Part shown: positions 37,091 to 45,077 of the stretch, one piece after another
Position numbering within the stretch: position 1 is the first letter of the stretch
Layout of the letters: each line of letters opens with the position of its first letter
DNA from: Alphaproteobacteria bacterium
GTDB taxonomy: Bacteria; Pseudomonadota; Alphaproteobacteria; GCA-2731375
DNA length: 53,805 nucleotides
Direction of reading: 5' to 3'
Assembly: GCA_030746295.1 (NCBI GenBank)
Contig: JASLMY010000006.1
Location: forward strand, 1 to 53,805
Notes under the pieces: generated by a model
What the model was told of the DNA's origin: nothing
The model's input: the letters and a program-made list of their open reading frames with translations, nothing else
The model's database searches: none
Position numbers and translations under genes: made by a program

Positions 37091-37960
37091 ATGCGGTTCG
37101 CTGTGAAACTATCAGCGGCAGGCGCGTTGATGTCTCTTCTCGCGGCTTGCGGCACCATGGACGGCGATACGATCGCCGGTATGGAGAACAAGGGCGATTC
37201 TTTCGCCAAGAGCCTACAGGCGGGCTATGTCGCCTTGGGCAAATCCGAGGTCGCCGAGTACGATTGGCAAGACGGCGATTACTTCTTCAACAAGGCGATC
37301 GCAGCCGCATCGGGGTCGCCGGTCCTGCCGACCGCGATGTCGGAGCGCAAGATTCCCGAGTCGCATGTCGGTACGCTGACGGCGGCACGCCAACGTCTCA
37401 TGACTGCGCTCGACGCCACCGCCCGGATGAAGATCCCGTCCGCCGCGGCACGTGCGCAGACCATGTTCGACTGCTGGATGCAAGAGCAGGAAGAGAACCA
37501 CCAGCCCAAGGACATCGCCGCCTGTAGGGCAGCCTTCGAGGCCGCGATGAAGGCGGTCGACGAGGCCATGAAGCCGAAGATGATGGCCAAGCCGAAGCCG
37601 AAGCCGGCTCCGCCGCCGAAGCCCGTCGTCGACGGTCTCTATCTCGTCTTCTTCGACTTCGACGACGCGCGTCCGGCGGCGACCTCGGGCAAGGCGATCT
37701 TGAAGGCGATCAGCGACTACAAGCTCGACAAGCCGAAGAACGTTCGCGTCACCGGCCACACCGATTTGGCCGGTAGCGACGAGTACAACTACGCGCTGTC
37801 GGTGCGTCGGGCCGAGACCATCCGGGCCATGCTCGCCGACGGCGGCATTCCGGCGAATGTCATCGTCACCAACGCGGCGGGCGAGAGCCGGCCGCTGCGG
37901 CCGACGGCCGACGGCGTCCGCGAGGCGCGCAACCGCCGGGTCGAGATCGAATTCGAATAG
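37091..37960 (+). CDS. OmpA-family outer-membrane lipoprotein
   Basis: A 289-residue lipoprotein. The signal peptide ends in lipobox LLAAC with lipidated C20. A helical middle region holds two further cysteines (FDCWMQEQ and DIAACRAA) and a Lys/Pro-rich linker (about 160-178) that can span the peptidoglycan. The C-terminal OmpA domain (VFFDFDDARP, then TGHTDLAGSDEYN and ARNRRVEIEFE) binds diaminopimelate. AGGGGG precedes ATG 37091. It has its own promoter and a strong terminator, hence a monocistronic abundant envelope protein. Confidence 0.92.
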   Translation: MRFAVKLSAAGALMSLLAACGTMDGDTIAGMENKGDSFAKSLQAGYVALGKSEVAEYDWQDGDYFFNKAIAAASGSPVLPTAMSERKIPESHVGTLTAARQRLMTALDATARMKIPSAAARAQTMFDCWMQEQEENHQPKDIAACRAAFEAAMKAVDEAMKPKMMAKPKPKPAPPPKPVVDGLYLVFFDFDDARPAATSGKAILKAISDYKLDKPKNVRVTGHTDLAGSDEYNYALSVRRAETIRAMLADGGIPANVIVTNAAGESRPLRPTADGVREARNRRVEIEFE

Positions 37961-37983
37961 AATCTCGATCGAAGAGCTACCCG

Positions 37984-38017
37984 ATCGGGGCGCCCCAGTG
38001 GCGCCCCGATTTTTTTG
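37984..38017 (+). terminator. Rho-independent terminator after the OmpA lipoprotein gene
   Basis: A perfect 11-bp stem ATCGGGGCGCC/GGCGCCCCGAT (37984-37994 and 38000-38010) with loop CCAGT is followed by seven T (38011-38017). It is the clearest terminator in the window. Confidence 0.97.
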
Positions 38018-38066
38018 CCCGGGGGCCGCGAACCGCGTGGCCCAGCGGAGATGAAGGACCGGCGCC

Positions 38067-38678
38067 ATGACCAAGATCGTGACCTACTATCTCTCCCCCG
38101 CCTCACCCTATTGCTATCTCGGTGGCCAGCGCATCGCCCAAATCGCCGCGGCGGCGGATACCGAGGTGGCGGTCAAGCCGATCGACACCGGCAGGGTGTT
38201 CGCCGCGACCGGTGGGTTGCCGCTGCCCAAGCGTCACCCGGCCCGGCGTGCCTACCGGCTGGTCGAGCTGGCCCGCTGGCGCGACCAACTGGGCTTGGCG
38301 ATGCATATCGAGCCGGCCTACTTTCCAGTCGACGGCGACCTCGCGAGCCGCGTCATCATCGCCGCGCGGCAGGCGGACTGCGGCCCGCTCGATCTCGCCA
38401 ACGCGGTCCTGCGTGCGGTCTGGGAGCAAGAGCGCGATATCGCCGATGCCGAGGCCGTGGCGCGGATCATCGGGGAGACGGGGCTGGACGCCGAGGCCTT
38501 GATCGAGGCGGCGGGCAGCGACGACGTCTCCCGCGAACTCGAAGCCAACACGGACGAGGCCATCGCCGCCGGCGTCTTCGGCGTGCCGTGGCTCGTGTAC
38601 CGGGAAGTCCCCTACTGGGGCCAGGACCGCCTGGAGTTCCTGGAGCGGGCGCTGGCGAGCCGAGTTGACCGAGCCTGA
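38067..38678 (+). CDS. DsbA-like isomerase, 2-hydroxychromene-2-carboxylate isomerase/GST-kappa family
   Basis: A 203-residue thioredoxin-fold protein without a CxxC pair. The start TKIVTYYLSPASPYCYLGG places S13-P14-Y15 at the site where HCCA isomerase has its glutathione-activating serine. AGVFGVPWLVYREVPYWGQDR is the conserved cis-Pro and C-terminal motif. It probably isomerises or conjugates an aromatic intermediate with glutathione; no naphthalene pathway gene is adjacent. Its stop directly abuts the convergent NmrA-type gene. Confidence 0.87.
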   Translation: MTKIVTYYLSPASPYCYLGGQRIAQIAAAADTEVAVKPIDTGRVFAATGGLPLPKRHPARRAYRLVELARWRDQLGLAMHIEPAYFPVDGDLASRVIIAARQADCGPLDLANAVLRAVWEQERDIADAEAVARIIGETGLDAEALIEAAGSDDVSRELEANTDEAIAAGVFGVPWLVYREVPYWGQDRLEFLERALASRVDRA

Positions 38679-39515
38679 CTAGGCCGCCCACGCACCCGTC
38701 GCCGCGGTATCGCGGGCATAGTCCGCGAAGTCCTTTGGCACGCGCCCCAATGCACGCTGCACACCGTCGTTTAGATGCTCGTTGCGTCCGTCGAGCACGG
38801 TCGTGAACAGGTACATGATCAGCCGAGCGAATTCGTCGGGGAGATCATGCTCCTGCAGGAGTGCCCTGTACGCGTCGGCGGAGACCTCGACGAAACGAAC
38901 GTCGCGGCTGCAGGCCGCGCCAATCTCGTTTACCGCGTCGGCAAAGCTCATCAGGCGAGGCCCTGTCACCTCGTAGAGCTGGCCGACGTGACGAGCGTCC
39001 ATCAGGGCCTCGACAACGACATCCGCGATATCGTCTGCGTCGACGAACGGCTCTTTCGCGGCGCCGGCCGGCAGTGCGACCTGGCCGGCAAGTACGCCAT
39101 CAATCAGGAAGTTCTCACTGAAATTCTGGGCGAACCAGCTGGCACGGACGATGGTCCAGTCGGCGCCGCTGTCCCGCAACACCTGCTCGGCGCGCTGTGC
39201 CTCTTCTTCGCCGCGTCCCGACAACAGCACCAGTCGGCGAACACCCGCCGCCAATGCCCGTTCGGCGAAGTGACTGACAGCCTCTACCGCTCCCGGCACG
39301 GCCAGGTCCGGCTGATACGTGATGTAGACGGAGCCAACGCCTTTCAAGACGCCGGACCAGGTATTGGAGTCGTTCCAATCGAAGCTCGGGACCGTCGACC
39401 GTGAGGCGGCAATTGCTTGCCGCCCGTGGCCCTGAAGGCGCTTGATCACGCGCCGGCCTGTCTTGCCATGGCCGCCTAGGACGAGGACCGGATATGTGCT
39501 TTCCCTGTCGTTCAT
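38679..39515 (-). CDS. NmrA-type atypical SDR / NAD(P)-binding protein
   Basis: A 278-residue atypical short-chain dehydrogenase with the NmrA-like cofactor motif GGHGKTG (14-20) and FVDADDIADVVVEAL, the SDR-atypical signature near 156-170. Members act as redox sensors, azo/quinone reductases or isomerases. GGAGAG lies just upstream of ATG 39515. It is divergent from a TetR gene and shares its operators, so it is almost certainly that regulator's target. Confidence 0.87.
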   Translation of the reverse strand: MNDRESTYPVLVLGGHGKTGRRVIKRLQGHGRQAIAASRSTVPSFDWNDSNTWSGVLKGVGSVYITYQPDLAVPGAVEAVSHFAERALAAGVRRLVLLSGRGEEEAQRAEQVLRDSGADWTIVRASWFAQNFSENFLIDGVLAGQVALPAGAAKEPFVDADDIADVVVEALMDARHVGQLYEVTGPRLMSFADAVNEIGAACSRDVRFVEVSADAYRALLQEHDLPDEFARLIMYLFTTVLDGRNEHLNDGVQRALGRVPKDFADYARDTAATGAWAA

Positions 39516-39526
39516 CGTTCTCTCCA

Positions 39527-39555
39527 GACATATTGGACACTCGGGTCTGCGTCAC
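39527..39555 (-). promoter_or_regulatory. Leftward promoter for the NmrA-type gene
   Basis: On the minus strand GTGACG (39550-39555) and TATGTC (39527-39532) are 17 bases apart and about 12-40 bases upstream of the start. Operator 1 (39556-39570) directly abuts the -35. Confidence 0.5.
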
Positions 39556-39611
39556 TTGACACTGTGTCAATTGACATCATGACAAATAAGAGATACTTTA
39601 CATCATGTCAA
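39556..39611. promoter_or_regulatory. Three palindromic operators for the divergent TetR regulator
   Basis: Operator 1, TTGACACTGTGTCAA (39556-39570), is a perfect 7-1-7 palindrome. Operator 2, TTGACATCATGACAA (39571-39585), directly follows with one mismatched pair. Operator 3, TTTACATCATGTCAA (39597-39611), overlaps the tetR start codon with one mismatched pair. They share the half-site TTGACA(C/T). Their positions cover the rightward -35 and transcription start and abut the leftward -35, as expected for repression of both genes. Confidence 0.8.
39571..39599 (+). promoter_or_regulatory. Rightward promoter for the TetR gene, likely leaderless
   Basis: TTGACA (39571-39576) is a perfect -35; TACTTT (39594-39599) is 17 bases downstream. 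A start site 6-8 bases after the -10 falls at 39605-39607, on the ATG itself, and there is no ribosome site before that ATG. Confidence 0.55.
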
Positions 39612-40204
39612 GTAATTTGAACGAAACGCGCGCTCGAATTCTGGACGCCGCCTGGAAGCTCCTCGAGGCCGGCCAGGGCAGCGGCGTCAGAATGAGCGAT
39701 ATCGCGAAGACCGCAGGGATCAGCCGTCAGGCGGTCTATCTTCATTTCCCCACCCGCGCGGAGCTGCTCATCGCGGCCACCCTTTACGTGGACGAGGTAA
39801 AGAACGTCGACGCGAGGCTCTTCGCCAGCCGAACGGCCGCCACGGGCTTGGAACGATTGGATGCCTTCATCGAAGCCTGGGGGAACTACATCCCCGAGGT
39901 GCAGGGGATCGCCAAGGCACTGATCGCGATGCAAGACACCGACGAGGCTGCACGGCTAGCCTGGGCCGGTCGGTTGAAAGCCGTTCGCGATGGCTGCCGA
40001 GGGGCAGTCGAGGCGCTGAAGAAGGATGGCGTGCTGTCGCCCGAGCAATCCGTCAGGCAGGCGACCGACATCCTTTGGTCGATGCTGTCGGTGCAGACGT
40101 GGGAGCTGCTCACCCGCGAATGTGGATGGTCGCAACGCCGCTACGTCAAGACGATGAAAGAGTTGGCGAAGAAGCTGTTGGTCGCTGGACCGCCGGCAGG
40201 CTAG
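39605..40204 (+). CDS. TetR-family transcriptional regulator
   Basis: A 199-residue repressor. The DNA-binding domain covers residues 8-55 (ARILDAAWKLLEAGQ, then MSDIAKTAGISRQAVYLHF). The helical ligand domain follows and is not recognisable in specificity. ATG 39605 lies in operator 3 with no Shine-Dalgarno sequence, so the mRNA may be leaderless and the protein autoregulated. It probably also represses the divergent NmrA-type gene. The ligand may be an electrophile or quinone if the NmrA protein is a reductase; inference only. Confidence 0.9.
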   Translation: MSSNLNETRARILDAAWKLLEAGQGSGVRMSDIAKTAGISRQAVYLHFPTRAELLIAATLYVDEVKNVDARLFASRTAATGLERLDAFIEAWGNYIPEVQGIAKALIAMQDTDEAARLAWAGRLKAVRDGCRGAVEALKKDGVLSPEQSVRQATDILWSMLSVQTWELLTRECGWSQRRYVKTMKELAKKLLVAGPPAG

Positions 40205-40273
40205 GCCTGGCCGCCGGGCGAGCGCGGCGCCCGGTCCACGGCCCGCGAAGACCGGTTGGGAAAACGCCGGGCG

Positions 40274-40708
40274 CTATCGGCCCTCCCTGAGCTCCATCGC
40301 CTGGCGCACGATCCGAACCGTCTCGGACCAGAGGCCGAGAGAGCCGATCTCGGCGACCGATACCCAGCGCACGCCGTCGGCGTCGCTGCCGGGGCGGGCC
40401 TCGCCCCGGCGCCATTCGGCGGCGATGTCCACGAGCGTATAGTGGAACTCGACCGCGCCGTCGCCGTCCCGGCGGATCGAATCGACGACGTCGACGAGGC
40501 CCAGGATCTCGATTCCGACGCCGGTCTCTTCCATGACCTCGCGGACGGCGGCCTCGTTCACCGTCTCGCCCAGCTCTTGAATGCCGCCGGGCAGGCTCCA
40601 ATGGCCTTGCCTCGGCGGCTTGCCGCGGCGGATCAGCAGCACGTCGGGGCCGCGCAGGACGACGACCCCGACGCCGACGAAGGGACGCTCGGGATAGCTG
40701 CGCGGCAT
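40274..40708 (-). CDS. NUDIX hydrolase
   Basis: A 144-residue pyrophosphohydrolase. The complete Nudix box spans G42 to V64 (GIQELGETVNEAAVREVMEE followed by TGV), with R56, E57, E60 and E61 for metal binding. ATG 40706-40708 starts 13 bases after the HyuB stop, so it is likely the last gene of the hyu-ggt run. An in-frame start 23 codons upstream lies within hyuB. The substrate (ADP-ribose, NADH, dNTP) cannot be told; a housecleaning role is likely. Confidence 0.87.
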   Translation of the reverse strand: MPRSYPERPFVGVGVVVLRGPDVLLIRRGKPPRQGHWSLPGGIQELGETVNEAAVREVMEETGVGIEILGLVDVVDSIRRDGDGAVEFHYTLVDIAAEWRRGEARPGSDADGVRWVSVAEIGSLGLWSETVRIVRQAMELREGR

Positions 40709-40721
40709 CGGCCCGGCCCGC

Positions 40722-42413
40722 TCAGCGCTCGGTGGCGCCGTAGTGCCGGGCGATATAGTCGGGCGAGAACTTGCCACTCGTCCGGTCCTGGTCGATCAGG
40801 CCGGCCTCGCGCTCGGCAGGCGGGCCGTAGCCGCCGGCGCCGGGCGTCTCGACGATCACCGCGTGCTCGGGATCGATGGCGACGCCGGCGGGTTTGTCGA
40901 CGAGGGGGGCTTCGGCGCCGTCGGGGCCGAGCAGGGCGAACCGCCCGGTCTTCCCCGGCGTGCCGCCGAAGAGGCCCCAGGGCCGGTGCACGAAACGCTC
41001 GCCCATACCGTTGAAGACGGTCTCGTGGCCGAGCGGGCGGATCACGCGGCGCAGCCCCATGCCGCCTCGGTACTTGCCGGCGCCGCCCGAATTCTCGATC
41101 AGGCCGTAGCTCTCGACCAGCAGCGGATACTCCATCTCGATCGCCTCTACCGGCAGGTTGGAGGTGTTGGTGATGTGGACCTGGACACCGTCCTTGCCGT
41201 CCTTGGCGGCGCGGCCGCCGAAGCCACCGCCGAGCGTCTCCAAGTAGAGGTAGGGGCGCCGGCTTGCCGGATCGACGCCGAAGAAGACGGCGGTGGTGTT
41301 GGCGCCGTTGGCCGCCCCCACCGCGGCCTCCGGCAGCGCCTCGGCCAGGGCGCCGATCAGCACGTCGATGATCCGCTGCGTCGTGTTGGCGCGGCCGGCG
41401 ACAGCGGCGGGAAAGACCGCGTTGACGATCGAGCCCTCGGGCGCGGTGATTTCGACAGCACGGATGAGGCCGTGGTTGTTCGGGATCTCCGGGTCCAACA
41501 TCCCCTTCATGGTGTAGTAGACCGCCGATTGGGTGGCGTTCAGGGTGACGTTGACGTTGCCCTTGACCTGGGCGCCGGAGCCGGCGAAGTCGAAGCGGAT
41601 GTCGTCGCCCGAGACGATGACGGTCACTTGGATGGGGATGTCTTCGGTGCCCATGCCGTCGTTGTCGAGGAGGTCCGAAAACCGATAGGTGCCGTCGGGG
41701 ATCTCGGCCACCGCGGCGCGGATGCGGTGCTCCGTGCGGTCCAGAATCAGCTCGAACGCGGCCTCGATCATGCTGCCGGCATAGCGCTCCGCCAGCTCTT
41801 GCATCCGCCGCGCACCCAGCCGGCAGGCCGCAATCTGAGCAAAGTAATCGCCGCGCCGCTCTTCGGGCACGCGCACGTTCAAGAGCAGGAGGTCGAGAAT
41901 ATCCTGTTGCAGCTCAGCTTCGCGAAACAGCCGAACCACGGGGATTCGCAGTCCCTCCTGGTAGATCTCGGTCATCCCGCCGGCCATGGAGCCCGGCGCC
42001 ATGCCGCCGATGTCGGCGTGATGGGCCAGGTTGCAGACGAATCCCAGCAGACGCCCGTCGACGAAGATCGGCATCGCCAGGTTGACGTCGGGCAGGTGCG
42101 TGCCGCCGGCGACATAGGGGTCGTTGGCGACGAAGATGTCGCCCTCCCGCATGCTCTCGGGCGGGAACCGGACCAAGAGCTTCTCCATCAGCCCCAACAT
42201 CGAGGCCAAATGGATCGGCATCGAGTTCTCGGCCTGCACGATCAGGCGGCCGGTGGCGTCCATGATCGCTGTCGAGTGGTCGCGCCGCTCCTTGATATTG
42301 GTCGAGTAGGCGGCTTTGGTGATGGTGATGTAGGTCTCGTCGGTGACCGATTTCAGGCCGTTGTGCAGGATCTCCAGCGTGATCGGATCGATTCCATCGG
42401 CACGCTCGCTCAT
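40722..42413 (-). CDS. hyuB: Hydantoinase/5-oxoprolinase subunit B (HyuB)
   Basis: A 563-residue partner of HyuA that contributes the ring-opening half of ATP-dependent lactam or imide hydrolysis. DPITLEILHNGLKSVTDE at the N-terminus, GDIFVANDPYVAGGTHLPD, CNLAHHADIGG (probable metal site) and GGAGKYRGGMGLRRVIRP are the family hallmarks. It overlaps hyuA by 4 bases (ATGA), so the two are translated together. Specificity among oxoproline, hydantoins and caprolactam is open; its neighbour gamma-glutamyltransferase favours oxoproline. Confidence 0.94.
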   Translation of the reverse strand: MSERADGIDPITLEILHNGLKSVTDETYITITKAAYSTNIKERRDHSTAIMDATGRLIVQAENSMPIHLASMLGLMEKLLVRFPPESMREGDIFVANDPYVAGGTHLPDVNLAMPIFVDGRLLGFVCNLAHHADIGGMAPGSMAGGMTEIYQEGLRIPVVRLFREAELQQDILDLLLLNVRVPEERRGDYFAQIAACRLGARRMQELAERYAGSMIEAAFELILDRTEHRIRAAVAEIPDGTYRFSDLLDNDGMGTEDIPIQVTVIVSGDDIRFDFAGSGAQVKGNVNVTLNATQSAVYYTMKGMLDPEIPNNHGLIRAVEITAPEGSIVNAVFPAAVAGRANTTQRIIDVLIGALAEALPEAAVGAANGANTTAVFFGVDPASRRPYLYLETLGGGFGGRAAKDGKDGVQVHITNTSNLPVEAIEMEYPLLVESYGLIENSGGAGKYRGGMGLRRVIRPLGHETVFNGMGERFVHRPWGLFGGTPGKTGRFALLGPDGAEAPLVDKPAGVAIDPEHAVIVETPGAGGYGPPAEREAGLIDQDRTSGKFSPDYIARHYGATER

Positions 42414-44455
42414 CGTCCCACCTCCACCACCAGATTGCCGGTGCCGTCCACCACAAGCCGGTCGCCCGGATGCAACAGCGTCGTCGCGTCCAACTGCTCG
42501 ATGACCGCCGGGCCGACGAGCGCCTGTCCGGGCGCAAGCGTGGCGCGATCGTAGATCGGCGTCTCGACCGCCGCCGCGTCCCGAAAGTGGACCGGTCTGT
42601 CGGCGCCCGCCTCCGCCGCCGTCTTGTCCGCCTCGGGCGCCGGTGCCGCTGGCCGCTGAAAACACCCGATGGCGGCGAGCCGGAAGTTGACGATCTCTAC
42701 CGGGTCCTCGGGGTTGTGATAGCCGTAGGAGCGCTCGTGGACGGCAAAGAAGGCGTCTCGAAGCCCCGCTGCGGTCAGGTGGTTGATTGCGTCGGCGTCC
42801 AGCTCGACGCCGAGCTCGTAGTTTTGGCCGACATAACGCATGTCGAGGCTGAAGACGAGGCGGCGGGCAGACATCTCCACCGCCTCGTGTCCGAACCAGG
42901 CCTCCGCCGCCTGCCGCAGCTCGGCCAGGATGGCGCGGACTTCGCTCTCGTTCTCGGTTCCGACGCGGGTCAGCGTCGAGCGGACGAAGCTCTCGGAGAG
43001 ATCGGAGACGACGAGACCCTGCGCACAGAGGATGCCCGGTGCCTGGGGCACCACGAAGCGGCCGATGCCGAGCGCCCGGGCGACGTCGCCGGCATGTAAG
43101 GCACCGGCGCCGCCGAAGGGCAACAGCACGAACTCGCGCGGATCGTGGCCGCGCTCGACCGAGATCGCGCGCAAGGCCCGGACCATGTTGGCGACGACGA
43201 TGTCGACGATGCCGAGGGCGGTGCGTTCGATCGAGATCTCCAGGCGCTCCGCCGCCGGCTCCAGCGATCGCCTGGCAGCACCCAGGTCCATCGCCATGCC
43301 GCCGCCCAGAAGGCCGGCCGGCGAGAGGCGGCCGAGCACCAGGTTGGCGTCGGTCACCGTCGGCTCGGTGCCGCCGGCGCCGTAGCAGGCGGGCCCTGGC
43401 TCGGCCCCGGCGCTGACCGGCCCCACCTTCATCAGGCCGTCGCGGTCGAACCAGGCGATCGAGCCACCGCCGGCGCCAACGGCGTTGATGTCGATCGAGG
43501 CGAGGCGGGCCGGATAGCCCTCGATCCAGCGGTCGTAGGTCATCTCGGCCTGGCCGCCGCGGATCAGGCAGACGTCGGCGCTGGTGCCGCCCATGTCGAG
43601 GGTGATGACGTCGGTCTCGCCGGCGAGCTGGGCACTGTGAATGGCGCCGATGGCGCCGGCCGCCGGCCCAGACAATGCCGTTCGGATCGGCAGCTCGCGC
43701 GCCCGCCCGGGCGACATCAGCCCGCCCGCCGACTGGTTGATGCCGAGCCGCGCCGCCGGCGCCGCCTCGGCCAGGCCGCTCTCGAAATCGCTCATGTAGC
43801 GCTGCATCACCGGCTGCAAGTAGGCGTTCAGCACCGTGGTCGAGAGCCGTTCGTACTCGCGGAACTCGGGCTGCACCTCGCTCGAGATCGAGACCGCGAG
43901 ATCGGGCAGCGCTTGCCGCATCGCCTCGGCCAAGCGGCGCTCGTGCGCCGGGTTGACAAAGGAGAAGAGAAAGCAGACGGCGCAGGCGTCCGCCTCGCTG
44001 GCCCGCACGGCCTCGATCACGGCGGCGATCTCGTCGTCGTCGAGGTCGTGCCGCACCGAGCCGTCGGCCAGGACCCGCTCCGTCGCTTCCAGACGGCGTT
44101 GGCGCGGCACCAGCGGCGGCGGATAGTCGAGCTGGAAACTGAAAGCGTGCGGGCGGATCTGGCGGCCGATCTCCAAAAGATCGCGAAAGCCCTTGGTGGT
44201 CACCAGCGCTACCTTGCCGCCCTTGCCTTGGATCAGCGAGTTGGTGGCGATCGTGGTGCCGTGGCTGAGCCGTGCCACCTCGCCCAATTCGATGCCGTTC
44301 GCGGCCGCCATCGCCGCCAGGCCGTCCAGCACGGCGCGGGCCGGCTCGGTCGGCGTCGAGGGCGTCTTGTGGACGACGTCGGCGCCGCTCTCCACCTCGA
44401 AGGCGTGGAAATCGGTGAAGGTGCCGCCGACGTCGACGCCGATGATCCAGGTCAT
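42410..44455 (-). CDS. hyuA: Hydantoinase/5-oxoprolinase subunit A (HyuA)
   Basis: A 681-residue ATPase subunit. IIGVDVGGTFTDFHAFE (4-20) is the nucleotide loop; LSHGTTIATNSLIQGKGG and ITLDMGGTSADVCLI are the second phosphate-binding parts; AVGAGGGSIAWFD follows. It pairs with HyuB at 40722-42413. The other HyuA in this window (1-2039) is a diverged paralogue with a different neighbourhood, so the two probably differ in substrate. Confidence 0.95.
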   Translation of the reverse strand: MTWIIGVDVGGTFTDFHAFEVESGADVVHKTPSTPTEPARAVLDGLAAMAAANGIELGEVARLSHGTTIATNSLIQGKGGKVALVTTKGFRDLLEIGRQIRPHAFSFQLDYPPPLVPRQRRLEATERVLADGSVRHDLDDDEIAAVIEAVRASEADACAVCFLFSFVNPAHERRLAEAMRQALPDLAVSISSEVQPEFREYERLSTTVLNAYLQPVMQRYMSDFESGLAEAAPAARLGINQSAGGLMSPGRARELPIRTALSGPAAGAIGAIHSAQLAGETDVITLDMGGTSADVCLIRGGQAEMTYDRWIEGYPARLASIDINAVGAGGGSIAWFDRDGLMKVGPVSAGAEPGPACYGAGGTEPTVTDANLVLGRLSPAGLLGGGMAMDLGAARRSLEPAAERLEISIERTALGIVDIVVANMVRALRAISVERGHDPREFVLLPFGGAGALHAGDVARALGIGRFVVPQAPGILCAQGLVVSDLSESFVRSTLTRVGTENESEVRAILAELRQAAEAWFGHEAVEMSARRLVFSLDMRYVGQNYELGVELDADAINHLTAAGLRDAFFAVHERSYGYHNPEDPVEIVNFRLAAIGCFQRPAAPAPEADKTAAEAGADRPVHFRDAAAVETPIYDRATLAPGQALVGPAVIEQLDATTLLHPGDRLVVDGTGNLVVEVGR

Positions 44456-44548
44456 CCTCTACTCCGGTTGGCCACAAGCATGGGCGCGAGCATGGTGGTT
44501 GCTACTTGGCACAGCAATTCCCGGAAGGCAAACCGCCGACAACAGCGT

Positions 44549-45061
44549 CTATCCGCCGCCGCGCGCGAGCGCCAGTAACGCCTCGTAGACGACTTTCACC
44601 TCGCGATCCTCGAGCCGCCCGTGACGTTTCAGGAATGCCCCGACGTCGCGGCCGGAGTAACGGCCGCGCAACTGGCCGGCAACAACCACCAGGCTCGTCT
44701 TGGCCAGCTCGCGAGCACGTCCATGACAGATCCGGCATTTCGTCTTGAAGAGACCGCCGGCCCGACCTTGCCGGAAGAGAACCGCGTAAACCCGCGCCAC
44801 CTGGTCCGGGCTCAGGCGGCCGTAGTGACCCGCCAAGTAGCTCCGGATGTCGTTGCCGCTCTCGCGCCCGAGCAAGCGGCCGTCGACGATGACGAGCTGC
44901 TCGCGCGCAAGATCGCCGGAATGGCCATGGCAAGAGCCGCAACGGCCCTCGAAGAAGTCGTGGTAGTTGACGGACTCGGCACCGGAGACTCGGGTCCCGG
45001 AGATGGCGGTGGCCAAGAGGACGACGATGACGAGGTGTCTTGCCGCCGCGCTTGCGGCCAT
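44549..45061 (-). CDS. Exported diheme c-type cytochrome with an internal duplication
   Basis: A 170-residue protein with a signal peptide (about 1-28). Two heme motifs, CGSCH (41-45) and CRICH (109-113), lie in two similar units of about 65 residues (compare CHGHSGDLAREQLVIVDGRL with CHGRARELAKTSLVVVAGQL). The mature chain has no methionine, so the usual distal ligand is absent; H79 (AGHYGRL) and H147 (KRHGRL) align and could serve instead. It lies 16 bases after ggt in the same run. Its link to hydrolytic genes is unexplained. Confidence 0.85.
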   Translation of the reverse strand: MAASAAARHLVIVVLLATAISGTRVSGAESVNYHDFFEGRCGSCHGHSGDLAREQLVIVDGRLLGRESGNDIRSYLAGHYGRLSPDQVARVYAVLFRQGRAGGLFKTKCRICHGRARELAKTSLVVVAGQLRGRYSGRDVGAFLKRHGRLEDREVKVVYEALLALARGGG

Positions 45062-45077
45062 GGCTGGCGCTCGTGCC

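Noticed and set aside
40205..40273. CCGGGCG/CGCCCGG hairpin between tetR and the NUDIX gene as a terminator
   Set aside because: No T-run on either strand. It could aid Rho-type ending but cannot be called.
40722..44477. A 1251-codon leftward frame appearing to fuse HyuA and HyuB
   Set aside because: Only its C-terminal 563 residues are HyuB. The N-terminal part is hyuA DNA in a wrong frame; the true HyuA has its own frame and an ATGA overlap.
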